Shown here one piece after another: positions 55,948-64,000 of a stretch of 64,000 bases of DNA. The position numbers and the translations under genes are program-made. Under the pieces are notes generated by a model. That model had not been told where the DNA came from. It did not search any database and was given only the letters and a program-made list of their open reading frames with translations. Position 1 is the first letter of the stretch. The number at the start of each line of letters is the position of its first letter. The DNA comes from Paraconiothyrium sp. Pb-2020 (taxonomy: Eukaryota; Ascomycota; Dothideomycetes; Pleosporales; Didymosphaeriaceae): NCBI GenBank assembly GCA_022419385.1, contig JAJUBI010000003.1, positions 4,340,001 through 4,404,000 of the forward strand, given 5' to 3'.

Positions 55948-58900
55948 ATGGCGACCTCCGCAACTTTGAATAGCACCAACGAAGCGGACAAGCAAGATGA
56001 GCTGTATACAGAGGAGCAGCAAATCGTCCAGCACATGAACTGGAAAGCTCTATTCAGCTTCACTACGCGAAAACATGTGCCCGTTCTCGCCTTCGCCGTA
56101 TCCGCCTCGACCCTTGCCGCCCTAACGCTTCCCGCTCTGGCCGTCCTGTACGGTCTGCTCTTTCGAGAGTTCGGAGCTGTTGCCAAAGGCGACAAGTCAG
56201 ATTCGCAATTTCTGAAGCAGGTCTCGACTTATTGCATATATGTCACAGCCATAGGCGGGGTCAGCTGGTTGGGTAACAGTCTGCACTTTGCCGCATTCAT
56301 GACATTCGGCGAGTTGCAGGCACGCAGTGCAAGAGGGAGAATATTTGGCGTATTGCTCAAGAAGGATATGGCGTGGTACGACACGCAAGATACCGGTGTA
56401 GCGGCATTCTTGCCAGCCATGCAAACGTAAGGACAACCACAGCTCTGCAGGCTATGAGTGCATGGGCTGACCCGCGGTAGCCAGATCCACGACCTCCAGC
56501 TTGCACTTTCGCAACCTTTCGGATTAGCTGTGCAATGTGTTGTTCAAACCGTCGGCGCTCTAGCCGTCGCCTTCTATTCATCGTGGAGCCTCACCCTCGT
56601 CATCGTCGCCTCGGTCCCTATTATGTACATCGTGACAGCCTATTTATCCAAGCTGTTGGCGCAACGCGCAAACGAACAAAGCGACGTTTTGCGGCAAGCA
56701 TTGAAATATCTCACCAATACTATCCGCAGCATCGAGATCATCAAATGCTTCAACGGAGAACGATATGAGTCTCAAAGGTACGGCAAAGTGGTCGCTTCGG
56801 CCGGGAGCTTGTACAACAAACAAGCCAACTTCCGAGCTCTGCAATTGGGTGCCATGCAATTCTTCACGCTTAGTGTTTTCTTCCAAGGGTTCTGGTACGG
56901 CGCACACCAAATATTCCAAGGCAAAATGAACATTGGGCAGGTCATTACAACGTTCTGGGCAGCGATGATGGCTGTACAAGGAGTGACTGGATTTCTGCCT
57001 CAATTCATTGTTCTGCAGAAAGGCAAGGTCGCTGGCGCAAGGCTCAGAATGCTGGTAGCACAGATATCTGAAGCTAGTGCTCAGACTGAGACGATGGGGC
57101 AACAGATACCGGCCAATTGTGAAGGCAACATTGAGTTTCAGAACGTAGGTGAGGGTCAAGTTTTCTATTTGGCTAAAGCTGACCGTTTAGGTATCATTTT
57201 CATACCCATCGCGGGCAGATCAGATTGCCTTACGCAATGTCTCCATGTCATTCCCCGCTGGCGAGACTACCTTTGTGATTGGACGAAGCGGATCAGGCAA
57301 GAGCACGCTGGGGCAGCTGCTCGTTCGACTGTACCAACCGGCCTCTGGCCATATCCTGCTTGATGGCAATTCAATCCAAAACTCTGACGTGCACTGGCTC
57401 CGGCGTCAGATAACTCTCGTCGAGCAACATAGCGTGTTGTTCAATGGCTCGATACGACGCAACATTGCTTTGGGTAGACCGGACCAGGAGGCCAACAGCA
57501 CGGAGGTCCTCCATGTTCTATCTTTCGCTATGCTTCAAGAAATGGTCAAAGGCCTCCCAGGCGGTCTGGACACGGAATTGGGATCACAAGGAAACAGTCT
57601 CAGTGGTGGGCAGCGGCAGAGAATGGCGCTTGCGCGCGCCCGTTTGCGTGATTCTCGAATACTCATTCTCGATGAGTCTACAAGCGCACTAGACTACATC
57701 ACAAGGTCTAACATACTGCAAGCAATACGGTCTTGGAGGCGAGGCCGTACAACCATTATTATCACGCATGACATTACCCAGATCGATTCGGAAGACTTTG
57801 TGTATGTCATGGACAGAGGGCAAGTGGTACAGCAAGGCACGCGGAAAACGATGGAAGCAGTGCCACACTCTGCGTTCCACACATTCCTCGACCTACTTGA
57901 GAAAGACTGGAAAGAAACGTCAGACGAAGAAGACTCTGAGGACGAAACGGATTTCATTGTAGGCCTCTATGCAGATTCAGGGAGTGGATCAAGAACACCA
58001 AGTCGCCCTAATTCTGCCATGATCAGGCGTTCTGGAATGTTCTCACCTTTCCTAAGTCCGGATGTCGAAAGCGCGTTTACTAGGAGTTGGAGAGCTTCTG
58101 GGGATTTTTCTGGTGGAACAACAACCAACTTTTCCGGCAAGCTCCGCCCGCGCCCTATGACAGCGGTTAGCAATGTCCGAGAACGATCACCGCTCAGAAC
58201 AACGACACGGCCACTGTCAGCAGCGTCTTTCCTTTCCAAAGATATGGAATTGTCGAGGCCGAATTCCAGAGCTAGTCCCGTGTCTGTTGCCGCGTCTACT
58301 AGACTACCAAGACCATTGAGTGTAGCTGCAGAGCCGTCCCATCGCGTGAAGTTCCACGCGAGGATGAAGAGACGCAAACAACGTCGTATCATCGAGGAGA
58401 AGTCGACCAACACTATCGAGCAGTTAAGTATTATCGGTGTACTACGCACAGTATGGCCTTCAGTGGACTGGCCAACACGAATCGCTGTGCTCCTAGGGCT
58501 CTTTTGCTCCCTAGTCCACTCAGCGGCTACTCCTGTCTTTGGATACGTGCTTTCTCAGCTGTTTTCGACATTCTACACTCTAAGAAATCAAAAGCAATTG
58601 GCTCAGACTTACGCTCTTTCGATATTAGGCATTGCAGCGGCCGATGGCTTGGCCAACTACGGGTTCAATGTTTGCTTCGAGGTTGTCGCGCAGAGATGGG
58701 CTACTAAGCTCAGAACCGAGAGCATAAAACGCATACTCCTACAGCCTCGAGAATTCTTCGACAGGGAGGAAAACAGTGTGCCACAGCTAGCTGAGTGTTT
58801 GGATCAATTTGCGGAAGAGGCCCGAAACCTTCCAGGACGCTTCTTCTGCATCCTGATCATTATGGTCTTCACGGTGGTTATTGCACTCATCTGGGCCCTC

Positions 58901-60325
58901 GTCATCTGTTGGAAGCTTGTGCTCGTATCTATCGGTTGCCTCGCAGTCATGTTCTGCATCACCAGAGTTTTTAACGCAATCAGCAATCGCTGGGAAAATC
59001 TTGGTAACAGCGCAAGCGAACAAGTAGGCCAAGTCCTGCATGAGACTTTCGTCAATATTAGGACAGTACGATGCCTGGTCTTGGAGGATGTATTTCGAGA
59101 GAGATTTGCGGAGGCCACCAGTAGTGCTCTTGCAATCGGAACGAAACGAGCAATATATACCGGCTCAATATATGGTCTCAACTACGCCAGCGCGGCATTC
59201 GTCACAGCGACTCTCATGTGGTGGGGAGCCTGGCTCGTGTCCAAAGGCCAATACACTTCTAGCGACATCATCACTACTTTCAACGTCCTTATGCTGAGCG
59301 TCGCCCACGCCAACCACGTTGGCGATTACATCCCCCAAATCAATGTCTCCAAGGATGCTGCTTCGCGTCTCATGCGTCTTGCTCGCCTCTCGCAAGATTC
59401 TCATGAGCTCAGCGGTACTTCGCAGCTCTTCACCGCCGGCGACATTGAACTTGAAAACGTCAACTTCACTTATCCGACCAGGAAAGATCATCAAGTGCTC
59501 AAAAATGTGAGCTTCAGCATTCCCAAGGGAAGCTGCACAGCCATAGTCGGCGCCTCTGGATCCGGTAAATCCACCATCGCCTCGCTCCTCTTGAAGCTCT
59601 ACCAAACAAGCGCCATTTCATCCCCCTACAATCCAGACATATCGATCTCCAAACAAGACATCAAAAGACTACACACTCTCACCCTCCGTTCACGCATTGC
59701 CGTAGTCCCGCAAAGCCCAGTCCTCTTCCCCGGCACCATCAGAGATAATATCACCTACGGCCTCGACCTATCAAGCCCCTATACAACCGAGGAGAACATC
59801 CGCGCCGCCGCCTTCGCCGCTGGCTGCGACGACTTCATCGACAGCCTCCCGCAAGGCTACAGCACCGTAGTCGGCGACGGCGGCACCGGCCTTTCAGGCG
59901 GTCAAGCCCAACGGATCGCCATCGCCCGCGCGTTGGTCCGCTCACCCGACATCCTCATCCTCGACGAAGCCACCTCCGCCCTTGACGTCGAATCTGCTGG
60001 CATCGTGCGTGACACCATCCAACGACTTGTTCACGAATCCCGGAAGCCTGATTTTGACTCTGCGCCGAGTAGTTCTCACAGCAATACGCAGGCCACGAAG
60101 AGACTAAGCGCGAGGATGAGCCAGGCATTTCAGAGGCAGGGCATGACTGTGGTTATCATCACACACGCGAGAGAGATGATGGCAATTGCGGAGCATATTA
60201 TCATGCTGGATCAGGGGAGGGTTGTGGAGGAAGGAGGATATGAAGAGCTGAGGCAGAGGAGGACGGGGCCCTTTGCAAGGCTGTTGAGGGGTGAGGCGGG
60301 TGATCATGGTGAGGGGTTTCTATAA
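55948..60325 (+). CDS. STE6: Full-size ABCB exporter of the Ste6 (a-factor) type
   Basis: Exons 55948-56426, 56481-57144 and 57191-60325 give 1425 residues. Architecture TMD-NBD-TMD-NBD. First TMD about residues 40-330. NBD1: Walker A GRSGSGKS (412-419), Q-loop LVEQHSVLFNGSI, signature LSGGQ (518-522), Walker B ILILDEST (538-545), H-loop IITHD. A Ser/Arg-rich linker (about 615-760) joins TMD2. NBD2: GASGSGKST near 1169, LSGGQ near 1282, ILILDEATSALD, IITHA. Both NBDs keep the catalytic Glu. The gap of the second splice restores VSFSYPSRADQIALRNVSMS. Fungal Ste6 exports the farnesylated a-pheromone; this clade assignment rests on general arrangement and linker, and related multidrug exporters are the alternative. 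Confidence 0.85.
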
Positions 60326-60668
60326 GTCTGAGTTTTGGGGTGGTGGAAAACTGGCGGTTCGGGGAGCATTGTTCTACTTCATTTTGTGTGGGAGCTGTTG
60401 CTGTACATGGACGTGATATGTGCGTTATGTAATGATATGGGAGACGTGGAGGTGGAGAGACGAGGCTGCACCATGTGCTCAGGCAACTTGAGACTAGTGA
60501 CAGAGATCTAGCTGTTTCGGGGTTAGCTCTCAGTTAGCGCCCCGGGTCATGCGTCGCGTCCACGTCGCGTGGTTGCGCAGCGGCTCAGCCGTCAGCCAAG
60601 GCCCGAATCATCGATAATAGCCATCACTTCCCTCCATCTTTCCATCTCTCTAGATATGCCTACATAAC
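60326..60668. other. Intergenic, tandem genes
   Basis: 343 bp with the ABC 3' region and the ATG15 promoter. No gene or distinctive site seen. Confidence 0.5.
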
Positions 60669-62408
60669 ATGCCGCAACGCGCGTATTGGAACACACGTCG
60701 ACTGCTCGCTACACTCGCCTTCATAGGGCAAACATCCTTCTTGGTTGGTCTGCTGTTCGCTGGCTATCTCGCCGGCCCTTACTTGGTCGGCGCTAGGCAT
60801 CCGCCGCCACCTGCAGCATCAACAATAAACAATGTCTTGAAGACATCCTATCCAGCAACGGATGGAGTAAAACTCCGTCACGTTTTCCACCATGGAGCTG
60901 GACAGCCTGGACCAAGGGCACGACGCCTGGACGTATCATCTGAAAGAGTCGCGATTGAAGCTGATGCTGCCGCTCATTTTGGACCATTCCCAATCCGCAC
61001 GTCTTCGGTAAGGATTGACAAGTCGCCTCTACAAAGCTATGCTTCACAACAACAACCGATGTCGCCTATATGGCACCCAGAGTACGTGGTGGGACCGGAT
61101 GTGAAAGACAAGCAGACGGTCTTGAACTTCGCCAACATGTCTGAAGACGCATACAAGCCAGGCCGTGATGACCCGGAATGGCTCGATGTGGGCAAAAGGT
61201 GGGACAGTTCGCTCCCGTTCGGTTGGGAGGATAGTGGGATCCGAGGCCATGTCTTTAGCGACGACACCAACTCGACAGTCATCCTATCAGTCAAGGGCAC
61301 CACTGTAGCTATGTTCGAAGGCAACGGTACGTCGGGCCGCGACAAGGACAACGATAATCTGTTCGGATCGTGCTGTTGTGCTCAAAATGGTCCGTATCTA
61401 TGGCGCCAGGTCTGCGACTGCATGACGGGAACGTACGCCTGTGATGAGAAATGCGTCAAGGATGAACTTGTGAAACCCAACCGTTACTACGAGGCCACTC
61501 TAGAGCTTTTCGATGAGGTCATTCAGCTGTACCCAAAGGCGAACATCATTACGACCGGTCACAGCTTGGGAGGCGTCCTGGCTTCCTTCATCGGTCTGCG
61601 ACATGGCCTCCCATCTATTACCTTCGAAACGTACCCACAAGCTTTAGCTGCAGCCCGACTCGGCCTAGCGGTCAGGGGCCAGGACTCGCCTCTTCGAGAG
61701 AACACAGGAGGTTTTCACTTTGGACATACTGCCGATCCGATTTACATGGGAACGTGCAATGGCGGTTCGAGCTTCTGTTCTATAGCTGGGTACGCGTTCG
61801 AGACTATCTGTCACACAGGCAAGCGGTGCGCATACGATGTTGTCAAGGATTGGGGATGGCGACAAAGCACCCAATACCACAGACTGCGGTACTCCATCGA
61901 CATGGTGTACTCAAAATATGACGAGGCTGCTCCGTGTGAGGATGAGGACGTTGATTGTGTCGACTGCTATCTTTGGAAATTCGAAAACGGCACAAAGCAG
62001 CACACGACAACTACCACTTCCTCATCCACATCAACGTCTATGACACGCACTGAGACGTGCAAAACGCCTGGCTGGTGGGGCTGTCGGGATGCTACTGCGA
62101 CTCCCACAACATCGCCGACAACTACCACCACATCCACCTCAACGAGCACTTGCGAAACACCGGGCTGGTTCGGGTGTAACGACAAGACCACCACTGACAC
62201 CACCACGACTGACGACGCAACCACGACAACTACTTGCACCACTAAAGGTTGGTTTGGGCGTTGCCTCGACCCAACGCCCACTACTACCACAGCAGAGGCA
62301 GCGCACGCATATTGGCGAACAGAAGCGACAGTGACACAAACGGCGAGAACAGGAGCAGCGTACGCATACCGGCATACTGAGCCCACAGCGACTCAGACAT
62401 TTTCATAG
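60669..62408 (+). CDS. ATG15: Autophagic vacuolar lipase Atg15
   Basis: Single-exon gene, 579 residues. A membrane anchor at about 15-37 directs it through the ER to the vacuole. The lipase_3 domain contains SSLPFGWEDSGIRGHVF, VKGTT with the oxyanion strand, a Cys-rich loop GSCCCAQNGPYLWRQVCDC, catalytic Ser299 in TTGHSLGG, and a later YMGTCNGGSSFCSIAGYAFE, all typical of Atg15. It breaks down membranes of autophagic and Cvt bodies and multivesicular-body vesicles. After residue 460 comes a Thr/Ser-rich tail with three copies of a CxTxGWxG...C block (CKTPGWWGC, CETPGWFGC, CTTKGWFGRC), seen in filamentous-fungal but not yeast Atg15. One repeat copy carries an inserted Arg. Confidence 0.95.
   Translation: MPQRAYWNTRRLLATLAFIGQTSFLVGLLFAGYLAGPYLVGARHPPPPAASTINNVLKTSYPATDGVKLRHVFHHGAGQPGPRARRLDVSSERVAIEADAAAHFGPFPIRTSSVRIDKSPLQSYASQQQPMSPIWHPEYVVGPDVKDKQTVLNFANMSEDAYKPGRDDPEWLDVGKRWDSSLPFGWEDSGIRGHVFSDDTNSTVILSVKGTTVAMFEGNGTSGRDKDNDNLFGSCCCAQNGPYLWRQVCDCMTGTYACDEKCVKDELVKPNRYYEATLELFDEVIQLYPKANIITTGHSLGGVLASFIGLRHGLPSITFETYPQALAAARLGLAVRGQDSPLRENTGGFHFGHTADPIYMGTCNGGSSFCSIAGYAFETICHTGKRCAYDVVKDWGWRQSTQYHRLRYSIDMVYSKYDEAAPCEDEDVDCVDCYLWKFENGTKQHTTTTTSSSTSTSMTRTETCKTPGWWGCRDATATPTTSPTTTTTSTSTSTCETPGWFGCNDKTTTDTTTTDDATTTTTCTTKGWFGRCLDPTPTTTTAEAAHAYWRTEATVTQTARTGAAYAYRHTEPTATQTFS
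62065..62281 (+). repeat. Three Cys/Trp repeats in a Thr-rich tail of Atg15
   Basis: Coding repeat inside ATG15: three CxTxGWxG-type units separated by Thr-rich spacers. Each unit has two Cys that could form a disulfide. Confidence 0.7.
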
Positions 62409-62579
62409 ACTTTCCTTCGGCATCATATAAAGCGCAAATATCATTCCACTAGTTCCATTCGAACGTACTAGAGCGAAAACATATACGTGTACTGAACGAA
62501 TATCTAGAAATTATACTACCCCCGGCCTCGATAGTTTACTCATCTCATCTGACACTTCTCTCCCGACCATGTCTGGACT

Positions 62580-63083
62580 TCAGATACATTCAACCCTCTC
62601 CCACTCGATACTAATATTAAAGCCAGGCGCCAGCTTCAAAAGCTCCCTCATTCCACTCCCATCCTCCCTTAAAACAAACGTAAAAACCTCATTCCCAACC
62701 GTTGCGCCCACATAATTCGGAATCGTCGACCCAATGAACGTAATATTCGCGAATACGCCATCCTCACTAACCTCGTAGGTGCCCGAATGGGCAACAGTCC
62801 CAGCTACGATGGCGGCATTCTGCTCGGGCGTGCCGACCTGCGTGAAGAAATGGCCGGGAGGAAATAAAGGGAGACGCGGGTCGCTGTTTTGGACTATGGC
62901 GTGGTGCTGCGTGAAGATGAGGGTGCCGATGGGATTGGGACCCCAGAATTCAGGATTATCGAGGGTGCCGTTGATGTAGGTGGATAGACTGGACATGCGG
63001 TAGACGCCGGGCATGCGGTTTTGGGTAGACGTGGCGCTTGAAAGGCTGAGGAGGGCTGTTGTGAGAACATGGTGGGGCTTCAT
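62580..63083 (-). CDS. Secreted lipocalin-like protein
   Basis: Single exon, 167 residues, ATG at 63083. Residues 1-19 look like a signal peptide (MKPHHVLTTALLSLSSATS). The mature part follows the lipocalin_5-like pattern: GVYRMSSLSTYINGT, NPIGTLIFTQHHAIVQNSDP, then a beta-rich segment GTYEVSEDGVFANITF and ending ISIEWERVECI. Such small barrels bind hydrophobic ligands and sometimes isomerise products in fungal secondary metabolism. Two potential N-glycosylation sites (NGT, NIT, also NIS) fit secretion. The only Cys is near the C-terminus, so no disulfide is likely. No pathway genes are adjacent. Confidence 0.75.
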   Translation of the reverse strand: MKPHHVLTTALLSLSSATSTQNRMPGVYRMSSLSTYINGTLDNPEFWGPNPIGTLIFTQHHAIVQNSDPRLPLFPPGHFFTQVGTPEQNAAIVAGTVAHSGTYEVSEDGVFANITFIGSTIPNYVGATVGNEVFTFVLREDGSGMRELLKLAPGFNISIEWERVECI

Positions 63084-64000
63084 GATGTGTGAGTTTGTTG
63101 TGGACTGTGATGTCTACGTCGTTTTAGCTGGGCTGGTAATGAGGTTTGGCTGATGTGTTTGGGGCCTTGTGTCTAGGACTTTTGCTGGTTCTGGTTCTTG
63201 TACCTGATGGCAGGTATCCGCCATCCATCCCTTGTTAGAGTTTTATACGACCTTTTGCGTCCGCAGATTGTGTCCCGACTTGATCATTCTGATCTTTCTC
63301 GTGCGTGCATGTGACCGAGGTAAGCAGAGGCGCAGGCGGAATCCTTCCCAGTCTCAATCATTGTTCCAGATGATGAGTCACTTGACTGTGAGGATGGGCG
63401 ACCTGCGTATGCTCGTGAGTCCTTGTGGAGTACGGGGCACAAGGTGAGGATGATCCTCAGATGGGAGCTTTCCTGAATGAGGTGAAGTTGGCTAAATATG
63501 TCCTTTGTAGAATCTTAACAGAACTATTATGCGGGCTGTGTAGTCATTAGGTAGTATTATTGTGGCCTAATGTACTTTTGGAAAATGCGATAGGCTAGTA
63601 TACTTCTCAAAGCAACTCGAACCTGTCTGTGAGGCCTTCTAGCGATTAGCGTGAAGGTGCACCTACGGGCCAGATGCTGGCCGGCAGTGCAGGTGTCAGC
63701 CTTATGCGTGCACAAAGGATCCGTAGACCGTGGCCCCATTCCAGGCATCGCCACTCAACAGTAACCTCTTGTTAGATTACTGCGTTTTCTAGGAACGTTG
63801 CCTGACAACACGTGTAAATTTGCATCGAAGATTGTTTAGGTGGTCACAGCATCTAGGACGGGGCCTTGGGTATTGGGATACCTCTTGTGTGGAGCATAAT
63901 TCCGACAGCATGATGAAATTTACATTGACTTGACCCTCCGGGGGTATGCAGTGTGGAGGCACGGTCAAGGCATGGTGGCGTGGATGATGAAGCTAATCAA
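63084..64000. other. Right-end intergenic region, no supported gene
   Basis: 917 bp to the window edge. Frames of up to 71 codons have no recognisable feature. It should contain the promoter of the lipocalin-like gene. Confidence 0.5.

Noticed and set aside
1..64000. CRISPR array, IS element, rRNA or RIP-mutated repeats
   Set aside because: No regularly spaced repeats, no transposase with a catalytic domain, no rRNA-like segment, and no AT-rich RIP-like stretch were seen.

Overview
The window looks like nuclear DNA of a filamentous ascomycete (Pezizomycotina; Dothideomycetes is my best guess, not proven). Genes are monocistronic and on both strands. Introns are short (about 45-82 nt, one of 258 nt) with GT..AG ends and CTRAC-like branch sites. 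The gene set is fungal: Ste6-type exporter, Atg15 lipase, AA9 polysaccharide monooxygenase, Zn2Cys6 regulator, class II DAHP synthase, NLR-like protein. Exon boundaries below were placed by hand from splice signals and reading frame, with family conservation as I remember it. No database was searched.

Layout. 0-10 kb: a truncated disordered protein, a HYPK-like NatA subunit, class II DAHP synthase, a probably myristoylated small protein, a short gene resembling the N-terminal part of a PIF/Harbinger transposase, a Zn2Cys6 regulator, and a decayed beta-hydroxyacid dehydrogenase. 10-17 kb: a divergent pair, a 1352-residue AAA+ ATPase and a 665-residue NLR-like protein without a Walker A motif. 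17-26 kb: a frameshifted AA9 monooxygenase, protein phosphatase 1, and a LIP1-type leucine-rich repeat protein. 25.7-30.4 kb: a gene-poor block. 30-35 kb: an SAM methyltransferase and a CSC1/TMEM63 channel. 35-43 kb: an OPT transporter, an MDR oxidoreductase and an EF-hand/ZZ protein, all carrying single-base frameshifts. 44-50 kb: a PfkB kinase, an SDR, an amidase and an alpha/beta hydrolase. 50-55 kb: a WDR6/Rtt10-like protein head to head with a PBDC1/Chp1-like protein. 56-64 kb: a Ste6-like ABC exporter, Atg15 and a secreted lipocalin-like protein.

How the genes relate. There is no obvious biosynthetic cluster. The most suggestive arrangements are the AAA+/NLR-like divergent pair (10-17 kb), the short shared promoter between two translation-related genes (54.5-54.8 kb), and the damaged OPT and MDR genes that face away from each other across a 24-bp perfect palindrome. 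About ten longer genes, over 20 kb of coding sequence, read through without a break. The frameshifts are concentrated in five loci and look like homopolymer length changes, so true pseudogenes and local assembly errors both remain possible.
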